Assembly: GCA_902765855.1 (NCBI GenBank)
Contig: CACXBF010000014.1
Coordinates: 1 to 54,065, forward strand
DNA from: an uncultured Ruminococcus sp.
GTDB taxonomy: Bacteria > Bacillota > Clostridia > Oscillospirales > Acutalibacteraceae
DNA: 54,065 bases
Direction of reading: 5' to 3'
Shown here: positions 23,673 through 32,363 of the stretch, in pieces
Layout: every line of letters begins with the position of its first letter
How positions within the stretch are numbered: the stretch's first letter is position 1
The notes under the pieces: generated by a model
The model's input: the letters and a program-made list of their open reading frames with translations, nothing else
Told to the model about the DNA's origin: nothing
Database searches by the model: none
Program-made: the position numbers and the translations under genes

Positions 23673-26420
23673 TCAGCAGAATACTTCAAAGAAAATAGGT
23701 TGATTTACATCTGATGTAAAAATACTCAAACCTTCTTCAAATTCTTCCTTGTTTCTTGCAGAAATATAATTAAAGCCAACAGAGTTTACCCAACCCTTTG
23801 CAGATGTTTCATGTGCATGAGTAATAGCATTACTCTGGTGATGCTTAAGCAAGTTTGTACCAAAGTTATTGCAAAGCATGATTCTTATATTGCCACGAAG
23901 ATTTTTATCCCAAATAGCATTCATATCATAGAAGAAGCTAAGGTCACTGATAATAAGGAAGCAAAGCTCTTTACTTACTTCCGCATGACCCATAAATGTT
24001 GAAGCCGAACCATCGATACCATTTGTACCCATATTGCAGAATACATTTACTGTTGGATTTATTTCAAATCTATTAGCAAACATTATTGTACAACCGATAG
24101 CAAGGTGAAGAACCGAATTATCAGGAATCTTAGAGATAAGTTTATCAACAGCATAAAGCTGTGAATATTTTTCTGTATGTTCAGAAGGAAGTGCTTTCTG
24201 AGCATTTCTCCATGCTTCTTCATACTCACCATTATTATGGCTATCGCCTGCAAGCTCAACAAATTTATCAAAGAAATACTTCTGTGAGCATTCAAAAATT
24301 CTTGTAAGTCTACGATAAGTATCAGCAACTAAACCATCTTCAGCAACTCTCCAATGACCAAGAGCTCTTCTTTGTGCTCTTAATCTCGGAAGAATTGGGT
24401 CGTTAAGAGAGCGTCTTCCGCCAACAGTAATAACAATATCTGCCCAAAGTTCATCATTAAACTTTGCATTATCGTAGTGGCGAAGTATAGGTGTAGACAA
24501 AATAGTGTGCTTTCCATGATAGTTAGAAATAGCGTCTGTAATAATAACGCAGTTAAACTTTTCTGCAAATGCTTCAACAGAACGCTTTTCTTCCTCTGAA
24601 AGTGGATGATTCTGAGAATAGACAATGAGAACTCTTCTCATAGCTTTAAGTCTATCAACTCTTGCCTGCCATACACTATCATCATCAGCAGTAGTAATTC
24701 TTTCAATAGTTCTGAATCTTTTATCAAGCTTCAAAACTCTTGGGTCCGGCTTATAACGCTCGATGCTTGCAATCGGAACATTGATATGAACAGGGCCTTT
24801 ACCATGGTGATTAACTTCAAGCAAAGCCTCACAAATTTTTCTTCTGGATTCCCAATCGCCAATATGACCAGCAGTTACAGGAAGTGAAACACTCTTTTTA
24901 ACAACTCCTGCATATATATCTGTCTGAGGAATTGTCTGGTCTTCATTCTGACCTAATACGCAAGGATATCTGTCGGCTGTAATAACAACAAGCGGAACAT
25001 TCTGATAATATGCTTCTGTAACTGATGTAAGATAGTTAGACGCAGCCGTACCGGATGTGCAGCACATTGCAACCGTCTGATTAAGTTTTAACGCCAAGCC
25101 CATAGCAAAGAATCCGGCACTTCTCTCATCAATAACACTGTATGTCTTAAAATATGGGTCAGCCTCAAAAAGTCTTACAAGATTGAGATTTCGAGAACCT
25201 GATGACAAAACAATATGTTTAATGTGATATTGCTTAATCAAAGTTACAAGCATTTTACATCTTGCAAAATCTTGTGAAACTTCTGGAAGAGGCTTCAATA
25301 ATTTAGAAATATCCTCGTCTTCTTTCACAACCTTTTTAGCTTCAAGTGCATCTTTAAGCCATTTAAGACTTCTTTCTTTCTCTTTTGCCATAATTTCATC
25401 AATAGCATTATAATCAATAGGCTCTAAAAGAGAATCGTCTGTCATAATTCTGCTTACATCTGTAACAAGTCTTTCTCTAAAATTAAAGAGCTTTGCAAGA
25501 GAATTAAAGCGTGAGAAACCTCTTCTCTTATTTGTAATCGGTATGAAATTCTTCTTGAAAATCATAGCAAAGCTTGCACCGTGGCAAGAATCTGTTACAA
25601 CAAACTGTGCATTGCTCAGATAATAGAGCCAATCTTCAACCTGAAGATTTTCAATGCAGTTATCCATATCCATTTTTTCTTTGTTTTTATCAAAAAGCCA
25701 GAATAAACCGTCAAGAAGATTGATAACCTTGATACCGCCAAGCTTTTCTGAAATATGAAGCAAAGCCTGTTTCTTTTCAGGAGTAGGGTCAAGAATATAT
25801 GCAGCAATAAAAGGTTCAGTTTCACGATGTGTAGATTTCTCTGCAAGCGGCTTATAAACAGTATCAGGGTCGACAAGGAAAACAGGGTCTAAAACCTGAG
25901 TTGAATCAACACCATAAATATCCTTACAAATTTTTACACCATCATCTTCACGCAAGGAAATTGCATCAAAACGCTTCATATATGAAGAAATTATTCTTCT
26001 TTCATCATCCGGTGCAAAGTCTATAGAATGTCCGAAAGATGTTGCATAAGCAATCTTTTTCTTGCTTGCGTCTGCAAAACTAAGATAGAATAATTTATCG
26101 AAATTTTTGCTTATACCATAATTCCAAAGCTGGTCAGAACCAAGAACAAATGTATCGCACATATCGTTCAGCTTATAAAACTCATCCTTCTTCAAAGATG
26201 GACTTATATCATAATGCTCCTCAGCAAATCTTCTGGAATGAGTCATCTTATGTTCAACATCAGACTGTTGTGAACCTGTCAGCATTTTATCTATCATCAA
26301 TACTGAATATCCAAGAGATTTAATAACATTGTTCAAAGCGTAATAAGTCATTATACTACCATAGTTACAACCTGTCCATACGCCTAATATACCAACATCA
26401 TATTTTTTTTCTTTTTCCAT
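23673..26420 (-). CDS. Polysaccharide pyruvyltransferase-MenD-like (ThDP enzyme) fusion
   Basis: The 915-residue protein has two domains. Residues about 5-365 are a polysaccharide pyruvyltransferase domain (GILGVWTGCNYGSIMTYYAL; FVLGSDQLWN; VVTDSCHGASFAMIF), which normally adds pyruvate ketals from PEP to glycans. Residues about 375-915 are MenD-like (SSGSRNLNL; VIDERSAGFFAMGLAL with the ThDP glutamate; TSGTAASNYLTSVTEA; ITADRYP; GTNGIDGSAST; SDLSFFYDMNA; LCNNFGTNLL). MenD substrate-binding spots differ: SNRGASGIDG is CNMGTNGIDG, and GANQ is GQNEDQ. So ThDP chemistry is likely but the substrate may not be isochorismate. No other men gene is present. It is monocistronic. Confidence 0.8.
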   Translation of the reverse strand: MEKEKKYDVGILGVWTGCNYGSIMTYYALNNVIKSLGYSVLMIDKMLTGSQQSDVEHKMTHSRRFAEEHYDISPSLKKDEFYKLNDMCDTFVLGSDQLWNYGISKNFDKLFYLSFADASKKKIAYATSFGHSIDFAPDDERRIISSYMKRFDAISLREDDGVKICKDIYGVDSTQVLDPVFLVDPDTVYKPLAEKSTHRETEPFIAAYILDPTPEKKQALLHISEKLGGIKVINLLDGLFWLFDKNKEKMDMDNCIENLQVEDWLYYLSNAQFVVTDSCHGASFAMIFKKNFIPITNKRRGFSRFNSLAKLFNFRERLVTDVSRIMTDDSLLEPIDYNAIDEIMAKEKERSLKWLKDALEAKKVVKEDEDISKLLKPLPEVSQDFARCKMLVTLIKQYHIKHIVLSSGSRNLNLVRLFEADPYFKTYSVIDERSAGFFAMGLALKLNQTVAMCCTSGTAASNYLTSVTEAYYQNVPLVVITADRYPCVLGQNEDQTIPQTDIYAGVVKKSVSLPVTAGHIGDWESRRKICEALLEVNHHGKGPVHINVPIASIERYKPDPRVLKLDKRFRTIERITTADDDSVWQARVDRLKAMRRVLIVYSQNHPLSEEEKRSVEAFAEKFNCVIITDAISNYHGKHTILSTPILRHYDNAKFNDELWADIVITVGGRRSLNDPILPRLRAQRRALGHWRVAEDGLVADTYRRLTRIFECSQKYFFDKFVELAGDSHNNGEYEEAWRNAQKALPSEHTEKYSQLYAVDKLISKIPDNSVLHLAIGCTIMFANRFEINPTVNVFCNMGTNGIDGSASTFMGHAEVSKELCFLIISDLSFFYDMNAIWDKNLRGNIRIMLCNNFGTNLLKHHQSNAITHAHETSAKGWVNSVGFNYISARNKEEFEEGLSIFTSDVNQPIFFEVFC

Positions 26421-26434
26421 ATTTCTACTCCTTT

Positions 26435-26467
26435 AAATATCACGAGTTAATAAATATCAAGAGTTAA
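26435..26467. repeat. 16-bp direct repeats in the leader of the fusion gene
   Basis: AAATATCACGAGTTAA (26435-26450) and AAATATCAAGAGTTAA (26452-26467) lie 17 bases apart between the promoter and the start codon, ending next to the ribosome site. They could be a regulator site. Confidence 0.5.
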
Positions 26468-26481
26468 CATAAATCCATATT

Positions 26482-26510
26482 ATTATAACAAAATTATTCA
26501 AAAAATGCAA
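26482..26510 (-). promoter_or_regulatory. Promoter of the fusion gene
   Basis: Minus-strand TTGCAT (26505-26510) and TATAAT (26482-26487) are separated by 17 bases. Confidence 0.65.
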
Positions 26511-26561
26511 GAACTAAATAATATTGTTAAAAATATATAATTTTTTAATATGTGCAAAATT

Positions 26562-27008
26562 TTAAATTTCTTCACCGTTTTCTATCTTTTCAATAAGAGC
26601 AAGTCTGTTGATATGTCTGTCACCCTCAAATTCAGTATGAAGGAATATATCAGCAAGCTTAACGGCCATTTCGCTGTCGATAACACGACCACCCATACAA
26701 AGGATATTTGCATCGTTGTGTCTTCTTGTCATCTCTGCACAAAATTCGTTTGTGCAAACAGCAGCTCTTATTCCCTTAACTTTATTTGCCGCAATAGAAA
26801 TTCCTATTCCTGTTCCGCAGCAAAGTATACCAAGTTCACATTCCTTTGCGGCAACAGCCTTAGCAACCGGATAAGCATATCTTGGATAATCGACAGAATC
26901 TGTGCTGTATGTGCCGAAATCTTTATATTCAATACCATTTTCCTCAAGATATTTTTTTACTGCCTCTTTAATTTCGTAACCGCCGTGGTCTGCTCCAAGT
27001 GCTATCAT
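26562..27008 (-). CDS. rpiB: Ribose-5-phosphate isomerase B
   Basis: The 148-residue RpiB/LacAB-family protein starts MIALGADHGGYEIKEAV and has the family motifs LGILCCGTGIGISIAANK (catalytic Cys of the TGxG loop) and CTNEFCAEMTRRHNDANIL. It interconverts ribose-5-phosphate and ribulose-5-phosphate. The start at 27008 is chosen because GGAGG lies 8 bases upstream; a longer frame adds MEVNK containing that site. It follows tsaB by 31 bases. Confidence 0.9.
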   Translation of the reverse strand: MIALGADHGGYEIKEAVKKYLEENGIEYKDFGTYSTDSVDYPRYAYPVAKAVAAKECELGILCCGTGIGISIAANKVKGIRAAVCTNEFCAEMTRRHNDANILCMGGRVIDSEMAVKLADIFLHTEFEGDRHINRLALIEKIENGEEI

Positions 27009-27039
27009 TTTATTAACCTCCATTATTAAATATATGATT

Positions 27040-27750
27040 TTATTTTGAACTGTTTTTCAATCTTGCGTTTAATTCTCTTTCTGCCTGTGGTAATCTCAAA
27101 TAAAGAGGTACAAGCTCATCAGATGAAATTGTTTCCCCGTTTTGAGCCTTTTGATAAGCGACAGCTGCCGTTCCGTAGGCTCTTTGATATCTGAGATTTT
27201 GTGGCGCAATTTTTATATATTCAATTTGCTTCATATTTTCAAAGCAAATGTTTGCACCATCACCGACAAGCATTATTTCACCATCGCTGAAATTCATAAG
27301 TTCAGATTCAAGCTCTGCTATTGATAATGCCCTATCCTCACATATACGGCTTATCTTTCCGTTATCCGCCATAAAAAGTGCGTTATAAACCTGTGAACAT
27401 CTTGCGTCCATAACTGCACAAATCAAGCCGTTGAAAATTTCGAAATTCTGCGCCATAGCTTCAAGCGTTGAAACTGATACACAAGGCTTTCCTAAAGCCA
27501 TAGCCATTCCCTTTACGCACGAAACTCCGATTCTTACTCCGGTAAATGAACCAGGACCTGCATCAACCGCAAAAATATCAACGTCTTTAATATCAGTTTT
27601 AGTAAATTCAAGAAGCTTTTCTGCAAGAAGCATAAGCGTCTGACTATGTGTAAGGCTTGTATTCATATAAAACTCGCCTTTTAAAAAGCCGTCCTCATAT
27701 AGTGCCACAGATGCAGGTGACGCTGAAGAATCAAATGCTAAAATAATCAT
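27040..27750 (-). CDS. tsaB: tRNA t6A biosynthesis protein TsaB
   Basis: The 236-residue protein of the ASKHA fold (FDSSASPASVALYEDG; GPGSFTGVRIGVSCVKGMA) is the scaffold partner of TsaD in the threonylcarbamoyl-adenosine (t6A) modification of tRNA. Its start overlaps the tsaE stop (ATGA). A tsaE-tsaB pair is standard in Firmicutes; tsaD is not in this window. Confidence 0.9.
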   Translation of the reverse strand: MIILAFDSSASPASVALYEDGFLKGEFYMNTSLTHSQTLMLLAEKLLEFTKTDIKDVDIFAVDAGPGSFTGVRIGVSCVKGMAMALGKPCVSVSTLEAMAQNFEIFNGLICAVMDARCSQVYNALFMADNGKISRICEDRALSIAELESELMNFSDGEIMLVGDGANICFENMKQIEYIKIAPQNLRYQRAYGTAAVAYQKAQNGETISSDELVPLYLRLPQAERELNARLKNSSK

Positions 27751-28175
27751 TCTATGTCCACCCCGCTTATTGTAATCTCTCTTTCATTTTCTGAAAGCGG
27801 CTTAATAGTAATTCTGATTGCATCATTCGGAAGTACGCCCTCGATATTTTCGCTCCATTCAATAACCAAAATACCGTTACCAATATAATCAAAAAAGCCC
27901 GTTGAATATAAATCGTCATATGTTGTAACACGATACATATCGAAGTGAAAAATTGGAAATTTCCCCTCATACTCGTGAACCAAGGCAAAAGTCGGGCTTG
28001 AAACTCCATCCTCAAAACCAAGTCCCTCAGATAAGCCTCTTGTAAAAGCTGTTTTTCCTGCACCGAGTCCGCCAAAAAGTGCTATAACCTCAGTGCCTTT
28101 CAGTTTTTTTGCAAGCTTTTTTCCTATGTTTTCGGTTTCATTTGCCGAAGATGATATAAATTTAACCAAATCCAA
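27747..28175 (-). CDS. tsaE: tRNA t6A biosynthesis ATPase TsaE
   Basis: The 142-residue ATPase has the Walker A GGLGAGKTAFTRGLSEGLG (about 35-53), the SPTFALVHEY strand and VIEWSEN near 105, all typical of TsaE (YjeE). It regenerates the TsaB-TsaD complex. The start is probably TTG at 28175 (or a second TTG two codons later), with AGGAG upstream; there is no suitable ATG. It lies 12 bases after fhs. Confidence 0.9.
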   Translation of the reverse strand: MDLVKFISSSANETENIGKKLAKKLKGTEVIALFGGLGAGKTAFTRGLSEGLGFEDGVSSPTFALVHEYEGKFPIFHFDMYRVTTYDDLYSTGFFDYIGNGILVIEWSENIEGVLPNDAIRITIKPLSENEREITISGVDIE

Positions 28176-28186
28176 ACAACTCCTAA

Positions 28187-29854
28187 TCAGAACAAGCCCG
28201 AAATCTTACCGTTGTCGTCAACATCAATCCTGTTTGCAGCAGGAACTTTTGGAAGTCCAGGCATAGTCATAATATCGCCTGTATAAATAACAACAAAACC
28301 GGCACCATTAGAAATTCTTACATCAGAAACAGTAATTACAAAACCCTCAGGTCTGCCGAGAAGTGCTGGGTTATCAGAAAGTGAATACTGTGTCTTTGCA
28401 ACGCATATTGGCATATCGTCCTTATATAGCTTTTCAACCTCTGCAAGTGCTTTTTTAGCCTTGGGTGTGAATACTACGCCTGATGCACCGTAGATATTCT
28501 TTGCTATGGCTTCAAGCTTTTCTGTGATTGTAAGACCGTTCTCATAGATATGCTTGAAATCAGATGGCTTTTCCGTTGCTTCGCAAACTTTCTTTGCAAG
28601 CTCAAGTCCGCCATCTGCACCCTTTGCAAATACTTCTGCGAGTGAGAAATCTGCACCGTTATCCTTGCAGTAATTTTCAACAAAGTTAAGCTCTGCTTCT
28701 GTGTCGGATTCAAAACGGTTAATTGCTACAACAACAGGTACACCGAATTTCTTCATATTTTCAATGTGCTTTCCGAGGTTTGCGATACCCTTTTTAAGAG
28801 CATCAAGATTTTCTGTTTTAAGTTCTGTCTTTGGAACACCACCGTTATATTTTAAAGCACGAACAGTAGCTACAAGAACAACCGCATTCGGCTTCAAACC
28901 AGCAAGGCGGCACTTAATATCGAAAAATTTTTCAGCACCCAAATCAGAGCCGAATCCAGCCTCAGTAATGCAGTAATCACCGAGCTTTAATGCGAGCTTT
29001 GTTGCACGAACAGAGTTACAGCCATGAGCAATATTAGCGAATGGACCGCCGTGCATAATTGCAGGCGTACCATCAATAGTCTGTACAAGATTTGGTTTAA
29101 TTGCATCCTTGAGAAGTGCCGTCATAGCACCGTTAGCGTGAATATCCTTTGCGAAAACCGGCTTTCCGTCATATGAATATGCAATAAGTATATTTCCAAG
29201 ACGCTCTTTGAGGTCGCTTATAGAACTTGCAAGACAGAGAATAGCCATAACTTCACTTGCAACAGTAATAATAAAACCGTCCTCACGAGGTACGCCGTTT
29301 ACCTTTCCGCCAAGACCGGCAACAATGTTTCTAAGCTCTCTGTCGTTCATATCGAGGCAACGCTTAACGAGAATTCTCTTAACATCAATACCAAGTTCAT
29401 TACCTTGCTGAATGTGGTTATCGAGCATAGCACAGAGAAGATTATTAGCAGCTGTGATTGCGTGCATATCGCCTGTAAAGTGCAGGTTGATGTCCTCCAT
29501 TGGAAGGACCTGTGAATATCCACCGCCTGCTGCACCGCCCTTAATGCCGAAAACAGGGCCGAGCGACGGCTCACGCAAAGCAATAACCGTCTTCTTTCCA
29601 AGCTTATTCATAGCTTGTCCAAGACCTGTTGTAACAGTTGTTTTACCCTCTCCTGCCGGAGTTGGGTTAATTGCTGTAACAAGAACAAGCTTACCATCTG
29701 GTTTAGACTCAAGCTTTTTAAAAAGTTCCTCAGAAAGTTTTGCCTTATACTTACCGTAAAATTCAAGTTCATCTTCGGTAATTCCTACATCCGCAGCAAC
29801 ATCTTTGATAGGTCTGAGTTTGGTCTGCTGTGCAATTTCAATATCAGTTAGCAT
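28187..29854 (-). CDS. fhs: Formate-tetrahydrofolate ligase
   Basis: The 555-residue enzyme activates formate onto tetrahydrofolate using ATP, feeding one-carbon metabolism. The family signatures are present: the P-loop-like [18 protein letters not shown] (about 65-82), [18 protein letters not shown], and the C-terminal [17 protein letters not shown]. The length matches the family. It is first in the run fhs-tsaE-tsaB-rpiB, driven by a consensus promoter at 29896-29924. Confidence 0.95.
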   Translation of the reverse strand: MLTDIEIAQQTKLRPIKDVAADVGITEDELEFYGKYKAKLSEELFKKLESKPDGKLVLVTAINPTPAGEGKTTVTTGLGQAMNKLGKKTVIALREPSLGPVFGIKGGAAGGGYSQVLPMEDINLHFTGDMHAITAANNLLCAMLDNHIQQGNELGIDVKRILVKRCLDMNDRELRNIVAGLGGKVNGVPREDGFIITVASEVMAILCLASSISDLKERLGNILIAYSYDGKPVFAKDIHANGAMTALLKDAIKPNLVQTIDGTPAIMHGGPFANIAHGCNSVRATKLALKLGDYCITEAGFGSDLGAEKFFDIKCRLAGLKPNAVVLVATVRALKYNGGVPKTELKTENLDALKKGIANLGKHIENMKKFGVPVVVAINRFESDTEAELNFVENYCKDNGADFSLAEVFAKGADGGLELAKKVCEATEKPSDFKHIYENGLTITEKLEAIAKNIYGASGVVFTPKAKKALAEVEKLYKDDMPICVAKTQYSLSDNPALLGRPEGFVITVSDVRISNGAGFVVIYTGDIMTMPGLPKVPAANRIDVDDNGKISGLF

Positions 29855-29895
29855 TATTATTTTCCCTCTCTTAAAGAAAATTTTTCAATAAATTG

Positions 29896-29924
29896 ATTAT
29901 AGCATATTTCGTGAATTCTAACAA
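29896..29924 (-). promoter_or_regulatory. Promoter of fhs
   Basis: Minus-strand TTGTTA (29919-29924) and TATAAT (29896-29901) are 17 bases apart, about 40 bases before the fhs start. Confidence 0.65.
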
Positions 29925-29978
29925 GCGTTTTACTTATTTAGTTTATACCTTGCATAAAATATGGCAAAATAATACAAA

Positions 29979-30011
29979 AAGAGGAGAATCCATGGTATGA
30001 ATTCTCCTCTT
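29979..30011 (-). terminator. Terminator of rpsB-tsf
   Basis: The 11-bp stem AAGAGGAGAAT / ATTCTCCTCTT is followed on the minus strand by TTTTTGTATTATTTT, 29 bases past the tsf stop. Confidence 0.85.
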
Positions 30012-30039
30012 TATATAGAGCCTTTCGGCTAAAATTCAA

Positions 30040-30960
30040 TTATTTAGAAGATTCTGCGAGCTGCTTAGCAACCTCATCAGCAAGGTTATCGCTTCTCTTC
30101 TCAAGGCCTTCGCCCTTCTCAAAGCGAACGAAACCAAGAATCTTAATGCTGCCGCCGAGGTCCTTAGCAACCTTAGCTGTGTACTGCTCAACAGTCATCT
30201 TGTTATCCTTAACAAAAGCCTGATTTACGAGGCAGTTTTCCTCATAGTACTTACCAATCTTACCAAGAACAATCTTCTGAGCGATAGCCTCTGGCTTACC
30301 CTCATTGATAACCTGCTCTGTCATGATAGCCTTCTCATGCTCAATAACCTCGTCAGGTACATCGGACTTCTGGAGGTATGATGGGTTAACAGCAGCAATC
30401 TGCATAGCAATGTCCTTGCCATATTCAGCAAAGCCGTCCTTACCAGCAACATCTGTCTCAAAGTTAACCATAACACCAATCTTACCGCCTGCGTGGATAT
30501 AAGTTGCAACAGCACCCTCATAACGAGCAAAACGACGAATCTTGATATTCTCGCCGATTGTAAGAACCTTCTCTTGGAGAAGTTCAGCAACTGTCATATC
30601 AGAACCAGCAGCCTTTTCTGCGAGAAGAGCGTCAACATCAGCAGGGTTCTTCTCGATGATTGTATCAGCAACTGTCTTAACAAAGCTCATGAAGTCATCG
30701 TTCTTAGCAACGAAGTCTGTCTCGGAGTTGATTTCAACAACAACACCAACAGTAGCGTCTGCATTTGTAGCTGCATAAGCTACGCCTTCAGCTGCGATTC
30801 TTGAAGCTTTCTTAGCCTGCTTTGCAAGGCCCTGCTCTCTAAGAATATCAATAGCAGCGTCCATATTGCCATCAGCCTGTGTAAGAGCCTTCTTGCAGTC
30901 CATCATACCACAGCCTGTTTTTTCTCTAAGAGTTTTTACATCTTGTGCTGTAAATGCCAT
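30040..30960 (-). CDS. tsf: Elongation factor Ts
   Basis: The 306-residue protein is the nucleotide exchange factor for EF-Tu. It begins with the UBA-like domain TAQDVKTLREKTGCGMMDCK and contains the EINSETDFVAKND core motif. It follows rpsB with a hairpin between them, the conserved rpsB-tsf order. GGAGGAAAATTATT precedes the start. Confidence 0.96.
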   Translation of the reverse strand: MAFTAQDVKTLREKTGCGMMDCKKALTQADGNMDAAIDILREQGLAKQAKKASRIAAEGVAYAATNADATVGVVVEINSETDFVAKNDDFMSFVKTVADTIIEKNPADVDALLAEKAAGSDMTVAELLQEKVLTIGENIKIRRFARYEGAVATYIHAGGKIGVMVNFETDVAGKDGFAEYGKDIAMQIAAVNPSYLQKSDVPDEVIEHEKAIMTEQVINEGKPEAIAQKIVLGKIGKYYEENCLVNQAFVKDNKMTVEQYTAKVAKDLGGSIKILGFVRFEKGEGLEKRSDNLADEVAKQLAESSK

Positions 30961-30999
30961 AATAATTTTCCTCCATTTTGTAAATTTTCATTATCTTGA

Positions 31000-31030
31000 A
31001 AAATACCCACGAGCATAGCGTGGGTATTTT
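31000..31030 (-). terminator. Hairpin between rpsB and tsf (attenuator-like)
   Basis: The 12-bp stem AAAATACCCACG / CGTGGGTATTTT with a 7-base loop ends in TATTTTTC on the minus strand. It resembles a weak terminator that would lower tsf relative to rpsB, or a processing site. Confidence 0.5.
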
Positions 31031-31047
31031 AATTTTATATTATTGAA

Positions 31048-31782
31048 TTACTCTGCTGCTTCTTCAGCTTCGTCTGCTTCAGCAGCTGCTGCACCCATTC
31101 TGCCCTCGTTGCCTTCGATAATAGCGTTAGCAATAGCAGAAGAAATGAGCTTAACTGCACGAATAGCATCGTCGTTACCAGGGATAACATAATCAACTTC
31201 ATCAGGGTCGCAGTTTGTATCAACGATAGCAACTATCGGAATACCAAGCTTCTTAGCTTCTGCAACAGCGATTCTTTCCTTGCGTGGGTCGATGATGAAG
31301 AGAGCGCCAGGGATTTCCTTCATATCCTTGATACCGCCGAGGAACTTCTCGAGCTTTTCAATCTCAAGGTTGAGCTTAACAACTTCCTTCTTTGGGAGAA
31401 GGTCGAATGTTCCGTCTTCTTCCATTGCACGGAGCTGCTTAAGTCTTTCAATTCTTGTACGGATTGTTGTGAAGTTTGTGAGCATACCTCCGAGCCATCT
31501 TGCGTTAACATAGTAAGCACCTGCACGCTCTGCCTCTTCCTTAACGGAATCCTGAGCCTGCTTCTTTGTGCCTACGAAGAGAACTGACTTGCCCTCTACG
31601 GAAAGGTCACGAACGAAGTTATAAGCTTCCTCAAGCTTCTTAACTGTTTTCTGGAGATCGATAATATAGATACCGTTTCTCTCTGTGAAGATATACTTAG
31701 CCATCTTCGGGTTCCATCTTCTTGTCTGGTGACCGAAATGTACACCTGCTTCAAGAAGCTGTTTCATAGATACTACTGACAT
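31048..31782 (-). CDS. rpsB: 30S ribosomal protein S2
   Basis: The 244-residue protein has the S2 signatures [36 protein letters not shown] and [20 protein letters not shown]. It ends in an acidic, Ala/Glu-rich tail. AAAAGGAGG precedes the start. It is first in the rpsB-tsf operon behind a possible structured leader. Confidence 0.97.
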   Translation of the reverse strand: MSVVSMKQLLEAGVHFGHQTRRWNPKMAKYIFTERNGIYIIDLQKTVKKLEEAYNFVRDLSVEGKSVLFVGTKKQAQDSVKEEAERAGAYYVNARWLGGMLTNFTTIRTRIERLKQLRAMEEDGTFDLLPKKEVVKLNLEIEKLEKFLGGIKDMKEIPGALFIIDPRKERIAVAEAKKLGIPIVAIVDTNCDPDEVDYVIPGNDDAIRAVKLISSAIANAIIEGNEGRMGAAAAEADEAEEAAE

Positions 31783-31812
31783 TGTTTTGTCCTCCTTTTG
31801 GTTTTAAACCTC

Positions 31813-31877
31813 CGCAGAATCATATATGACAAACATTTCGGAATGAAATGCACCGAAGCCATATAAAAGAGCCTGCG
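31813..31877 (-). promoter_or_regulatory. Structured rpsB leader RNA, possible autoregulatory site
   Basis: In the transcript CGCAG (31877-31873) can pair with CTGCG (31817-31813) right before the ribosome-site region. It encloses an ATAT-rich helix and an inner hairpin CATTTC-N5-GAAATG. Ribosomal protein operons often have such binding sites in the leader. Pairing was judged by eye. Confidence 0.35.
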
Positions 31878-31893
31878 TGTGTTTTGCTCAAAT

Positions 31894-31922
31894 ATTTTAA
31901 CACATATTTTCAGATAATGCAA
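31894..31922 (-). promoter_or_regulatory. Promoter of rpsB-tsf
   Basis: Minus-strand TTGCAT (31917-31922) and TAAAAT (31894-31899) are separated by 17 bases. Confidence 0.6.
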
Positions 31923-32003
31923 GTCTTTTTTGAAAATTTATCATAATAGCCTTACAATGAGCACAAAGTTTATATAATTTCAAAAATTATATACTTAAAA
32001 TTG

Positions 32004-32285
32004 CTATTTAAAAAATGGCAATTTCATTCTTTTTTTCTTATATGGACGCTGAACATTAGTGACGATTATAGTATCTTCACCTATAAGTTCTATGCTATTC
32101 CACTGTATAACAATATCCTCTTCTCTGCCGAAAAGTCCGAAACATTTTGGTCTGCCAAAGATTATGATTGCTACAAGCTTAGCATTTTTTGTGTCTATTT
32201 CAACATCATCAACACAGCCAAGTCTGCACCCGTCCTTGCCGTTTATAACTTCTTTACATCTAAGGTCGGTTATTCTGCAAGTCAT
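32004..32285 (-). CDS. YlmC/YmxH-family PRC-barrel protein
   Basis: The 93-residue protein starts MTCRITDLRCKEVINGKDGC and continues LGCVDDVEIDTKNAKL, the pattern of the small PRC-barrel YlmC/YmxH proteins found in spore-forming Firmicutes. Its exact function is unknown. The start at 32285 follows AGGAGGAG; the longer frame (32321) has no comparable site. It is separate from rpsB and from hemL. Confidence 0.8.
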   Translation of the reverse strand: MTCRITDLRCKEVINGKDGCRLGCVDDVEIDTKNAKLVAIIIFGRPKCFGLFGREEDIVIQWNSIELIGEDTIIVTNVQRPYKKKRMKLPFFK

Positions 32286-32363
32286 ATTGCTCCTCCTATG
32301 CAAAAAGCTATGAACCTCCATTATCCATTATATGCAGTTTAGCGGTGGATATATAACAATCAG

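Noticed and set aside
30321-30590. Minus-strand frame inside tsf
   Set aside because: Out-of-frame reading of a highly expressed gene with obvious tsf motifs in the other frame.
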